Below are positions 35,151 through 42,924 of a stretch of DNA of 64,000 bases, one piece after another. The translations under genes and the position numbers were made by a program. The notes beneath the pieces were generated by a model. It was given only the letters and a program-made list of their open reading frames with translations. It ran no database searches and was not told where the DNA came from. How positions within the stretch are numbered: the stretch's first letter is position 1; every line of letters starts with the position of its first letter. The stretch is from JAJXWB01 sp965246795 (GTDB taxonomy: Bacteria; Pseudomonadota; Alphaproteobacteria; Rhizobiales; Beijerinckiaceae), in assembly GCA_965246795.1 (NCBI GenBank), contig CBDFFN010000008.1, forward strand, positions 496,001 to 560,000. The letters are read 5' to 3'.

Positions 35151-36211
35151 TGCCGCTGCACCGTTCCGACCTCGATCCCGCAATCAGCGCGCTCATCGCA
35201 GACGGCGTCGCGATCCCCGCACATCCGCTCGCATTGCGTGCCGATCGCACGCTCGACGAGAAGCGACAGCGCGCGCTCGCGCGTTACTACATCGATGCCG
35301 GCGCGGGTGGACTCGCGGTCGGTGTTCACACGACGCAATTCGCCATCCGCGATGTCGGCCTCTACGAGCCCGTTTTGCGCATCGCGCAGGAGACCGCGAA
35401 AGACTGGACGAAACGCCCGCTCGTCATGGTGGCGGGGCTTGCGGGTCCGACAGAAAAAGCGATTGCCGAAGCAAAGCTCGCCGTTTCGCTTGGCTATCAC
35501 GCCGGCCTTTTGAGCCTGGCCGCATTGAAAGGCCGCACGCCCGCCGACATCGTCGCGCATTGCGCCGCTGTTGCGGCGGAAATCCCGCTTGTTGGTTTCT
35601 ATCTTCAGCCGGCCGTCGGCGGCGTCGAACTCGACGCTGCCTTCTGGGAAGCCTTTGCGCGCATCGACAACGTCGTTGCCATCAAGGTCGCGCCGTTCAA
35701 CCGCTATCGGACGCTCGACGTGTTTCGTGGTGTCGTCGCGGCCGGTGCGCAGGACCGCGTCGCGCTCTACACCGGTAACGACGATCACATCGTGCTTGAC
35801 TTGAGCCTGCCCTTCGAAGTGCGACACGCCGGCGCGACGTATCGGCTTTCGTTTCGTGGCGGTCTTCTCGGCCATTGGTCGGTTTGGACGCAAAGCGCGG
35901 TGGCTCTACTCGAACGCTGCAAGGCCGCGCACAAAGCCGGCGGTCCCGATGCCGATCTCCTCGCGCTCGATGCGCGCGTCACCGATTGCAACGCGGCCTT
36001 CTTCGACGTCGCCAACAATTTTCATGGCTGCATCGCCGGTTGTCACGAGGTGCTGCGGCGGCAGGGATTGCTCGAAGGCATCTGGTGCCTCGATCCTGCC
36101 GAAGGCCTTAGCCCCGGCCAGAGCGGCGAGATCGACCGCGTGCTCCGCGATCACGCCGATCTCTCCGACGACGCCTTCGTCGCCGCGAACCGGGCGCGAT
36201 GGCTGGCGTGA
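35147..36211 (+). CDS. Dihydrodipicolinate synthase-family aldolase
   Basis: The 354-residue protein is of the DapA/NAL type: a TIM barrel with AGAGGLAVGVHTTQF near the N-terminus, where the usual GTTGE loop is altered, and NVVAIKVAPFNRY with the Schiff-base Lys (about 178-190). These enzymes split or join pyruvate or related 2-oxo acids with aldehydes. Members of this long subgroup occur in catabolic operons for sugar acids. The start is tightly coupled to the GNAT gene, the stop to the ATPase gene. The substrate is unknown. Confidence 0.82.
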   Translation: MMPLHRSDLDPAISALIADGVAIPAHPLALRADRTLDEKRQRALARYYIDAGAGGLAVGVHTTQFAIRDVGLYEPVLRIAQETAKDWTKRPLVMVAGLAGPTEKAIAEAKLAVSLGYHAGLLSLAALKGRTPADIVAHCAAVAAEIPLVGFYLQPAVGGVELDAAFWEAFARIDNVVAIKVAPFNRYRTLDVFRGVVAAGAQDRVALYTGNDDHIVLDLSLPFEVRHAGATYRLSFRGGLLGHWSVWTQSAVALLERCKAAHKAGGPDADLLALDARVTDCNAAFFDVANNFHGCIAGCHEVLRRQGLLEGIWCLDPAEGLSPGQSGEIDRVLRDHADLSDDAFVAANRARWLA

Positions 36212-36987
36212 GCGCGGGCGCGCCCTTCATCCGGCTTTCGAACGTTCGCAAGAGCTATCGCGTCGAAGGCGCCGATCTGCTCGCCGTCTCCGACGTCACC
36301 TTCGACATTCGCGAGGGCGAGATGGTGTCGCTCGTCGGCCCTTCGGGCTGTGGCAAGACGACGGTTCTCAAGATGCTGGCCGGCCTGTTGCAGCCGGATG
36401 GCGGCACGCTAACGGTCGGCACATCGCAGCAGCCGTTCGATGCCGGGCGCGACGTCGGTATGGTGTTTCAGCAGGCGCTGCTGCTCCCGTGGCGCACGAT
36501 TCTCGAAAATGTTCTGCTGCCCGCCGAGATCGTCGGCCTTCCGCGCCGCGCCGCGAAGGCACGCGCCGAGGCGCTGCTGGCGATGGTCGGCCTTGCCGGT
36601 TTCGAGCAGCGCTTCCCCCGCGAACTATCGGGCGGGATGCAGCAGCGCGCCGCGATTGCGCGCGCTCTGGTGCACGACCCGAAGCTGATCCTGATGGACG
36701 AGCCGTTCGGCGCGCTCGATGCGCTGACGCGCGAGGCGATGAACCTCGAACTGCTGCGCATCTGGCGCGAAAGCGGCAAGACGATCGTCTTCGTGACGCA
36801 CGATATTCCGGAGGCCGTGCTGCTTGGCTCCTGTTGCGGCATCCTCACAGCAAGGCCGGCGCGCATGGCACAATGGCTGCCGGTCGATCTGCCGCCAGAT
36901 CGTGATCTTGCGATGAAGGCGACGCCGGGCTTTGTCGCCATCGTGGCGCAGGTCTATGCCGCGCTCGGACTGACACGCGCGCACTGA
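36199..36987 (+). CDS. ABC transporter ATP-binding protein (SsuB/TauB type)
   Basis: The 262-residue protein has Walker A GPSGCGKTT (about 48-56), the Q-loop QQALLLPWRTILENV, the signature LSGGMQQRAAIARAL (about 139-153) and Walker B LILMDEPFGALD (about 158-169). It energises the NMT1-type importer encoded upstream. It overlaps the aldolase gene by 13 bases and is the last gene of the operon. Confidence 0.93.
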   Translation: MAGVSAGAPFIRLSNVRKSYRVEGADLLAVSDVTFDIREGEMVSLVGPSGCGKTTVLKMLAGLLQPDGGTLTVGTSQQPFDAGRDVGMVFQQALLLPWRTILENVLLPAEIVGLPRRAAKARAEALLAMVGLAGFEQRFPRELSGGMQQRAAIARALVHDPKLILMDEPFGALDALTREAMNLELLRIWRESGKTIVFVTHDIPEAVLLGSCCGILTARPARMAQWLPVDLPPDRDLAMKATPGFVAIVAQVYAALGLTRAH

Positions 36988-37225
36988 GTCGTTCATCAAC
37001 GCATGTGGACGGCGCTTACACGGGCTGGACGGATTCGCGCGAATCTTCGACTCTTGGGTCGCCGGTAGCGACCCGCGCCGGCGCATCTGCCGCCGCTGTT
37101 CCGCGCGGCGGACTGACGTAAGGTCAAAGCAGGGGGTGATTCGTCTCGGGGATCTGAAGGCCCGAACTCGTTTGTTGTCAGCGTCTTCGCCGCGTCTCCC
37201 GCGCTCCCTTCCAGGTCGCCTTCTT

Positions 37226-37726
37226 ATGCTTGCCACTTCCACCGAAACCCCCCGTCGCGAACATCCCGTCGATATCGTCGAGCGTCTCGCCGCCGTGAAC
37301 GAATGGCTGTTCGAGCGCGAGGATGAGGACGAGATCGCCATTTCCGTGAAGGGGCGCTGGACCGATTATCACATCGCGTACACGTGGCTGCCGGACATCG
37401 AGACGATGCATGTCGGCTGCGCTTTCGACCTCAAGGTGCCCGATCACAAGCGTGGCGAAGTTCTCGATCTCGTAGCGCTCGTGAACGAGCAGATGTGGCT
37501 CGGCCATTTCGACCTCTGGTCAAAGGAAGACGTCGTCATGTTCCGCCACGGCCTGCTGCTATCGGGCGGCGTGCAGCCGTCGTCGATGCAGCTGGAAAGC
37601 ATCCTTTCCAATGCCATTGCCGCCTGCGAGCGACACTACCAAGCGTTTCAGTTCGTCGTCTGGGCCGGCAAGCGTGCGCGCGATGCGCTGGCCGCAGCCA
37701 TGTTCGAGACTGTTGGCGAAGCCTGA
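37226..37726 (+). CDS. YbjN-domain protein
   Basis: From ATG 37226 the 166-residue protein has the YbjN fold motifs AAVNEWLFEREDEDEIAISV, then WTDYHIAYTWLPDIETMHV, then LVALVNEQMWLGHFDLW. YbjN domains are found in alphaproteobacteria just upstream of proC, as here, and are thought to be sensory or chaperone-like. The frame extends to 37136 but lacks protein-like sequence there. It ends 13 bases before proC. Confidence 0.87.
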   Translation: MLATSTETPRREHPVDIVERLAAVNEWLFEREDEDEIAISVKGRWTDYHIAYTWLPDIETMHVGCAFDLKVPDHKRGEVLDLVALVNEQMWLGHFDLWSKEDVVMFRHGLLLSGGVQPSSMQLESILSNAIAACERHYQAFQFVVWAGKRARDALAAAMFETVGEA

Positions 37727-37739
37727 CGTTTCGCGCGCT

Positions 37740-38555
37740 ATGTCCGATCGTAAAGGACTTGTGCTCGTCGGCGCCGGCCGCATGGGTCTGGCGTTGCTGT
37801 CGGGCTGGGTGTCCCGCGGACTTGCGGGGGCGGGGACAATTGTTGTCGAACCCACGCCCTCGCCGGATCTGCGTACGCTGTGCGAGACGCACAAGCTGGC
37901 GCTAAATCCGTCTGTTGCCGCAGGCCCGGCCGAGTGCCTTTTGCTCGCGATAAAGCCACAGGCACTCGACGCCGTTGCGCCGACCATCGTGCCTCTCGTT
38001 GGCGCGAAAACACTGCTCGTCTCGATCCTCGCCGGCAAAAGCATTGCCGATCTCAAGGCGCGCCTGCCCGCCGCGGGCGCGATCGTGCGAGCCATGCCCA
38101 ACACGCCCGCTGCCATCGGACGGGGCATCTCCGGGCTGGTCGCCGGTCCCACGACAAACGCTGCGCAAAAAGCCGAAGCGGAGGCGCTGCTGAGCGCCGT
38201 CGGCGCAACCGTCTGGCTTCCCGACGAGGGTCTGATGGATGCGGTAACCGCCGTCTCTGGCTCGGGGCCGGCGTACATCTTTCTGCTGGCGGAGGCGCTG
38301 GCCGAAGCCGGCCGGGCGGCCGGCCTGCCGGACGCCGTCGCGGCAGAGCTTGCCCGCAAAACCGTCGAAGGCGCGGCCGCCCTGATGGAGGCAACGCCCG
38401 CGACCCCGCCAGCCACCTTGCGGGAGAACGTCACCTCCCCCGGCGGCACGACGGCGGCGGCTTTGTCCGTCCTGATGGCCGAGGATGGCTTGCCGAAACT
38501 TATGCGGCGTGCGGTCGATGCGGCGGTCCGACGCGGGCGCGAACTCGCGGGCTGA
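37740..38555 (+). CDS. proC: Pyrroline-5-carboxylate reductase
   Basis: The 271-residue protein has the N-terminal NADP-binding motif VLVGAGRMGLALLSGW (about 7-22) and the C-terminal signature AVSGSGPAYIFLLAEAL, then TLRENVTSPGGTTAAAL. It performs the last step of proline synthesis, reducing pyrroline-5-carboxylate to proline. It follows the YbjN gene closely, as in most Hyphomicrobiales. Confidence 0.95.
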   Translation: MSDRKGLVLVGAGRMGLALLSGWVSRGLAGAGTIVVEPTPSPDLRTLCETHKLALNPSVAAGPAECLLLAIKPQALDAVAPTIVPLVGAKTLLVSILAGKSIADLKARLPAAGAIVRAMPNTPAAIGRGISGLVAGPTTNAAQKAEAEALLSAVGATVWLPDEGLMDAVTAVSGSGPAYIFLLAEALAEAGRAAGLPDAVAAELARKTVEGAAALMEATPATPPATLRENVTSPGGTTAAALSVLMAEDGLPKLMRRAVDAAVRRGRELAG

Positions 38556-38602
38556 TTTCGCTCGCCACGCCGCTTATATCTCAGCGCGAAAGGGTTTTTC
38601 CC

Positions 38603-39334
38603 ATGAGCGATGCAATCCACTCGACGCCAACGCCTCCGGCGGGCGATGCCAAAACGAAGATCGTCGAGGCGCTTCTGGCGCTGGCGGCAGAGCGGCGTTG
38701 GGAAGATTTCACTCTCACTGACGTCGCAGCGCGCGCGGGTCTTACGCTGGCGCAATTCCGCGATCATTTCCCGTCGAAAGGGGCGGTGCTCGGCGCATGG
38801 TCGCGGCAGCTCGACAAGGCGGTGCTGGAAGGTACGACAGACGACCTTGTCGGCGAACCTACTAAAGAGCGCCTGTTCGATGTGCTGATGCGGCGGCTCG
38901 ACGCGATGGCGCCGCATCGCGAGGCGCTCGACGGCATCATGGAATGGACGCGGCGCGATCCCGCAGCCGCGCTGGCGCTCAACGGCGTCGCGGTCAACTC
39001 CATGCGCTTCATGCTTGAGGCCGCTGGTATCGATTCCGAAGGCCCGGTCGGCGCGATGAAGCTGCAGGGCCTCGCGATCGCGTGGTCGCGCGTGCTCGGC
39101 GTGTGGATCGACGATCGTGATCCCGGCATGAGCGAAACGATGGCGGCGCTCGACCGCGAACTTCTGCGCGGAGAGAAACTGGTCGGCCGCGTGCAAGACT
39201 TCGACCGCGTGCTGACTCCGATCCGAGCATTGGGCCGTGCGGTGATGCAGGCGGGCGCTCGTGGTTTCCGCGCACCGGGCCGGAGCCGTCGCGACCGCGA
39301 TGCCGATATCGCGGCGACCGATCCCTCGATCTGA
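38603..39334 (+). CDS. TetR-type regulator-like protein (COQ9-like length and position)
   Basis: The 243-residue protein has a TetR-like helix-turn-helix at the N-terminus (IVEALLALAAERRWEDFTLT, then DVAARAGLTLAQFRDHFPSK). The remainder is helical and has no recognised ligand pocket. Proteins like this follow proC in many alphaproteobacteria. It starts 48 bases after proC and may be co-transcribed. The target is unknown. Confidence 0.8.
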   Translation: MSDAIHSTPTPPAGDAKTKIVEALLALAAERRWEDFTLTDVAARAGLTLAQFRDHFPSKGAVLGAWSRQLDKAVLEGTTDDLVGEPTKERLFDVLMRRLDAMAPHREALDGIMEWTRRDPAAALALNGVAVNSMRFMLEAAGIDSEGPVGAMKLQGLAIAWSRVLGVWIDDRDPGMSETMAALDRELLRGEKLVGRVQDFDRVLTPIRALGRAVMQAGARGFRAPGRSRRDRDADIAATDPSI

Positions 39335-39401
39335 CTCGCGAGCCTGCGGCGGCGCGCGTGCTTGTCGCGCAGGACGCTCGCGTCTATAAGCCGCCCCAAG
39401 T

Positions 39402-39478
39402 CGGAGTGTAGCGCAGTCTGGTAGCGCACCTCGTTCGGGACGAGGGGGTCGGAGGTTCGAATCCTCTCACTCCGACCA
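39402..39478 (+). tRNA. tRNA-Pro (anticodon CGG)
   Basis: A complete 77-base cloverleaf: acceptor stem CGGAGTG/CACTCCG, the anticodon loop TTCGGGA within the stem CCTCG/CGAGG giving anticodon CGG, the T-loop GTTCGAATC and an encoded ACCA end. It reads CCG proline codons. Confidence 0.97.
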
Positions 39479-39530
39479 TGCGTTTGCAGACGCTTTTCCC
39501 GGTCAGAATAGCAATCGAGATTGGTATCCA

Positions 39531-39929
39531 GTGGGTCTGATCCGGATTATCTACGTGTCGCAACCGTTCGGCTTCGACGAAGCGATGCTCAACGGCATTC
39601 TCGCGGACTCGCGCCGCAACAACACGCGCGACGACGTGTCCGGCGCCCTAATCTGCCGCGCCGACGCCTATCTGCAATTCATCGAAGGGCCGGAAGCCGC
39701 CATCAGGGCGACATATGCGAGGATTTCCACCGACAACCGGCACCTCGATGTCAGGCTACTGGTCGACGAGTCGGTGTCCGGCCGGCTCTTTCCCGAATGG
39801 GCCATGCGCGACGACCCCGCGCGTTCATGGATGTGGTCGCAAGCGCAGGTGGCGGCTGGCGCGATCGACAACGCAACCCGAACGGAGCTTGTGGCTGTGT
39901 TCGAGAGGCTGAAAGCCGAAGTCGTCTGA
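39531..39929 (+). CDS. BLUF-domain blue-light photoreceptor
   Basis: The 132-residue protein is a single BLUF domain: RIIYVSQPFGFDEA with the flavin-contacting Tyr8, NNTRDDVSGALI with Asn31, AYLQFIEGP with Gln49, and FPEWAMR with Trp90 and Met92 near the end. BLUF proteins sense blue light through FAD and act on a partner. No output domain is fused, so a partner protein elsewhere is expected. The GTG start at 39531 has no obvious ribosome site. It is 5 kb from the photosynthesis cluster, where a light signal would be relevant. Confidence 0.9.
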   Translation: MGLIRIIYVSQPFGFDEAMLNGILADSRRNNTRDDVSGALICRADAYLQFIEGPEAAIRATYARISTDNRHLDVRLLVDESVSGRLFPEWAMRDDPARSWMWSQAQVAAGAIDNATRTELVAVFERLKAEVV

Positions 39930-40018
39930 CGTCGCTCGTAGGCTGCGTGCGCGAATGATCGCGCGGACATTCAACGCATGAGAATTCGTTTGACGGCCGC
40001 CGATCATCCTGGCGGCAG

Positions 40019-40300
40019 ATGCCCATGAAGTCCGTGCGCATAAAGCGCCGCGAGATCGTCTTCGTCTGCGGCAAGTGTCTCCGGCGACACGATGACGGTA
40101 AGGCAATACGCAAGACGTTGAAGACGCGCGCGAAGGCGGTCGACGCGAAGATGGTGCGAGCCTCCTGCTTCGGCGTCTGCCCCAAGCACGCAATCGCGAT
40201 CGTAACGCGCACGAGCATGGCAACCGGCCGCGTGCTTATCCTGACAGACGCTTCGGTGATCGAGAAGGCACTTCGGGATAAGATAGTGGCCGATGGTTGA
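40019..40300 (+). CDS. Small thioredoxin-like [2Fe-2S] ferredoxin-fold protein
   Basis: The 93-residue protein has CGKC (17-20) and CFGVC (about 50-54), the four-cysteine arrangement of thioredoxin-like [2Fe-2S] ferredoxins, with the typical end of the cluster loop CPKHAIAIV. Such proteins transfer electrons or sense redox state. An ATG at 40025 is an alternative start. The next small ORF overlaps its end by eight bases. Confidence 0.75.
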   Translation: MPMKSVRIKRREIVFVCGKCLRRHDDGKAIRKTLKTRAKAVDAKMVRASCFGVCPKHAIAIVTRTSMATGRVLILTDASVIEKALRDKIVADG

Positions 40301-40490
40301 TTCGAGCCGCCCACCTGACCGCCGCAAGCGCGGCTATGATTTCGTCCCGCCGCGCGCCCGTGCGGTGAGTGGGCCGATTCGCATCCTCCGGTTCGACGAT
40401 CTCGCTGATCGTCTCGCGGGAAAGTGGCCGTCCGCACCATCGTCGGCAAGCAACGAGACAGCACCGTCGAAGCCGATATTGCCGATCTGA
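40293..40490 (+). CDS. Small protein of unknown function, coupled to the ferredoxin-like gene
   Basis: The 65-residue frame begins MVDSSRPPDRRKRGYDFVPP, then IRILRFDDLADRLAGKW. The proline- and arginine-rich N-terminus is unusual, but the overlap with the preceding gene (ATGGTTGA) suggests translation by coupling. No family is recognised. It might be spurious. Confidence 0.4.
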   Translation: MVDSSRPPDRRKRGYDFVPPRARAVSGPIRILRFDDLADRLAGKWPSAPSSASNETAPSKPILPI

Positions 40491-40560
40491 CAAATTTGTC
40501 AGGGCACCTGCCTTGATGTTTGAGGTGCAAGCATTTTGTCGCGCAATCGACAGCACTAAG

Positions 40561-41748
40561 TTACTTTGTCGGCGCGCGCGGCTCGATCCGCGACAGGCTG
40601 AACGCGCAGGCGAGCAAGATCGCCGATGAGATGCACACAACCAGCGGCGTCCATTTCCAGCTTCCCGACATCTGCGCGAGATAGCTGACGACCGGCGGAC
40701 CGATCACCTGCCCGAGATTCGATCCCTGCATGATCACGCCATTGGTGACCCCGAGCCGATCGTGGCTCGGCGCGAGGACCGGTGCTGCTGCGAAAATCGC
40801 GGTCGGGATCAGGCCGCCGATGAGAGAAAATAGCAGAACAGCGAGATAGCGCAGCAAAAATGGCCCGAGTTCAAATGCCGCAAAGGCGCAGAGCGCCATC
40901 GCAACGCTGGCGGTCGCGATGACGACGGGGCGCGGGACTGCGCGATGAAGAAGCCAGCCGCCGATGATCGTGCCAACCGCGTTCATCGCGATTGCGATGC
41001 CGGCAAGGATCGCCGCTTTTCCACTCGCGACGCCGTCAACCTCGCGCAAAACAGTCGGCAACAAACCCATCACGGCGAGATAGGCCGCGGTGTAGGCGCC
41101 GAAGGTCAGTGCGAGAACAAGCGGACCGCGGCTGCGATAAATGCCGAGGATGGATCGCAGCGGCGACGGTAGGGCGTCGACATCATTTCGTCGATCCGCG
41201 TATTCGCGCGTCGTCAAGGCAAGTGTCAGAGCGGATACGCCGACAGCGATGCCGCTGACAATCCAAAGCGCGCGCCACGAATATTGCTGAAGCGCGGGTG
41301 CCGACAGCATGATCAGCGCTGCGCCGGCCGGCATATAACTGCCCCAGAAGCCGAACGCGAGCCGGCGATCGGCTTCGGTCGTGACGCGCACGATCAACGG
41401 CGGTCCGGCGATGACCGCCAGCATGAAGCCAAGGCCCTCGGCGAGGCGTGTCACGAGCAGCAGCGCAAAGCTCGGCGCGACAGCGCCTGTCAAACTCGCG
41501 ACGGAGACAAGCGTCAGGCCGACGAGCATCGTCCGTCGATAGCCGAAACGATCCGCGACCTGTCCGATAAGCGCGCCGCCGAACACGCCGATGACGTTGA
41601 ACATCGATATGAGCCAGCTTGCGCTGGCGAGATCGACACCGAAGGCCGTGCGCACGTCCGGAAGTGCGACTGCGCCCTTACCGATTTGCAACGCGGCCAT
41701 CATGGCCGCAAGCGTGACGAACGCCGCCGCGCGCCAATCGGTTCTCAA
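40561..41748 (-). CDS. MFS-type transporter
   Basis: The 395-residue protein has twelve predicted membrane helices and motif A between helices 2 and 3: GGALIGQVADRFGYRRTMLV. The second half has the related SLIGGLIPTAIFAAAP. It belongs to the drug/metabolite group of the major facilitator superfamily; the substrate cannot be predicted. A TTG codon at 41746-41748 begins the frame and no better start is seen. It is transcribed alone. Confidence 0.87.
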   Translation of the reverse strand: MRTDWRAAAFVTLAAMMAALQIGKGAVALPDVRTAFGVDLASASWLISMFNVIGVFGGALIGQVADRFGYRRTMLVGLTLVSVASLTGAVAPSFALLLVTRLAEGLGFMLAVIAGPPLIVRVTTEADRRLAFGFWGSYMPAGAALIMLSAPALQQYSWRALWIVSGIAVGVSALTLALTTREYADRRNDVDALPSPLRSILGIYRSRGPLVLALTFGAYTAAYLAVMGLLPTVLREVDGVASGKAAILAGIAIAMNAVGTIIGGWLLHRAVPRPVVIATASVAMALCAFAAFELGPFLLRYLAVLLFSLIGGLIPTAIFAAAPVLAPSHDRLGVTNGVIMQGSNLGQVIGPPVVSYLAQMSGSWKWTPLVVCISSAILLACAFSLSRIEPRAPTK

Positions 41749-41852
41749 AAAGGAAAAACCACAGTGTTTTCCGTCAGGCGTTTTCGAACACCGTCTGACA
41801 CTCGCATGCGGAGGACTCGTTTCGCGCAGCTTGCGCAGACGTCAGGGATCTA

Positions 41853-42116
41853 TCACCGCTCTTTTACGGATACGAGTTTCAAGATCAGGATTGAGCCCGA
41901 TGCAAGGAGGCAGAAACCGTTGCTGACGATCAATGGCCAACTGGCCAACGAAATGCCGTAGGCCGTCCAGAGCGCAAAGCCAGCCACCGTCAGGAGATAC
42001 ATCGGCGTCGATAGCCCGCTGGTATCGTGGGTCCGAAAAGTCTTCCAGGCCTGCGGCAGAAAGCTGCTCATCGAAAAGATCGACGCAGTAGTTCCTAGGA
42101 AAAGCGACCAGTTCAT
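41853..42116 (-). CDS. SemiSWEET-type sugar transporter (second copy)
   Basis: From ATG 42114-42116 the 87-residue protein has the PQ-loop SSFLPQAWKTFRTHDTSGLS (about 17-36) and three hydrophobic helices, with the conserved TAYGISLASWPLIVSNGFCL. This is the canonical SemiSWEET size. The frame extends to 42158, but those 14 codons are hydrophilic and lack a start signal. It differs from the copy at 2137-2445 at about half of positions. Confidence 0.88.
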   Translation of the reverse strand: MNWSLFLGTTASIFSMSSFLPQAWKTFRTHDTSGLSTPMYLLTVAGFALWTAYGISLASWPLIVSNGFCLLASGSILILKLVSVKER

Positions 42117-42199
42117 AGTGCTATTAGCAGGCTCGCGTTGGCGTTCAGGCGCATCCAATCACCATTGTTGGCGAATCGTCGGTTGCAACAAAACACGAC

Positions 42200-42228
42200 A
42201 AAAGCCCGCGCGAGTGGCGCGGACTTTT
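42200..42228 (-). terminator. Terminator between the DUF4142 gene and the SemiSWEET gene
   Basis: Arms GCCCGCGC and GCGCGGAC (one mismatch) with a 5-base loop, flanked by AAAA on one side and TTTT on the other, so it can work on both strands. It follows the DUF4142 stop at 42260 by about 30 bases. Confidence 0.75.
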
Positions 42229-42259
42229 CGATGAAGACGGCAAGTTGCTCGGGCAGACC

Positions 42260-42787
42260 TTACTTGTTGTTGTCTTGCGCCATCTTCAGATGCATCTGCA
42301 GGTCAGGCACTGTCTTTGCAGTCCAGACCTTCAGATCGGCATTTTCGCCACCCTTCGCGTAACGGTCGAACAGCGAGACCGCTTCCTTATGCGCACTTAC
42401 CTGATCGGACTTGTACTGCTTGTTGAAATCGTCACCACTCAGGCCGCCGAGCTTGTCGAGCATCTTCTTCTGGCTTGCCGACATTTCGGCTGGAATGTTC
42501 GCTTTAACCTTGCCTGACTGCACCATCGACTTAATGTCGTTCGTTGTCTTGGTGTGATCCTCGATCATTTTCGCTGCAAAGGTCTTCGACGCAGCATCAC
42601 CCTTCGTCTGAGCGAGTTTTGAGGATTGAATTTCGAACATGTCACTCGTGGCGGCTTCTGTCACGAAATCCTGCGTCGAAGGCGCGACACCGACGACGGA
42701 ATTGATGCCCGACTTCTCGCCCATCGACTGCGCGTGGACCGCAGTCGCGGCGAATGCGAAAGCTGTAGCGATAAGGATGCGGCGCAT
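42260..42787 (-). CDS. Secreted DUF4142-family protein
   Basis: The 175-residue protein has a signal peptide (MRRILIATAFAFAATAVHA) and a DUF4142 four-helix domain: DFVTEAATSDMFEIQSSKLA, then KTFAAKMIEDHTKTTNDIKS, then QKKMLDKLGGLSGDDFNKQY. The family is ferritin-like in fold without conserved iron ligands, and members are periplasmic and often stress-induced. The start at ATG 42787 is supported by the signal peptide. It ends in a good terminator. Confidence 0.9.
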   Translation of the reverse strand: MRRILIATAFAFAATAVHAQSMGEKSGINSVVGVAPSTQDFVTEAATSDMFEIQSSKLAQTKGDAASKTFAAKMIEDHTKTTNDIKSMVQSGKVKANIPAEMSASQKKMLDKLGGLSGDDFNKQYKSDQVSAHKEAVSLFDRYAKGGENADLKVWTAKTVPDLQMHLKMAQDNNK

Positions 42788-42924
42788 AGGTGTCTCCGTG
42801 TTGGAGACCCTACAAGACGTGAGCGCGGACAAGGTTGCGTCGCGCTATCCGGCACCGTCGAAGTTGCGACAGCCAAATCAACATTTGATAGTCCCGCGTA
42901 TCGAAGCGTAACTATTCGTATCGA

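Noticed and set aside
37559..39196. A 545-residue minus-strand frame
   Set aside because: It is antisense to the YbjN gene end, proC and the TetR-type gene, all of which have strong motifs.
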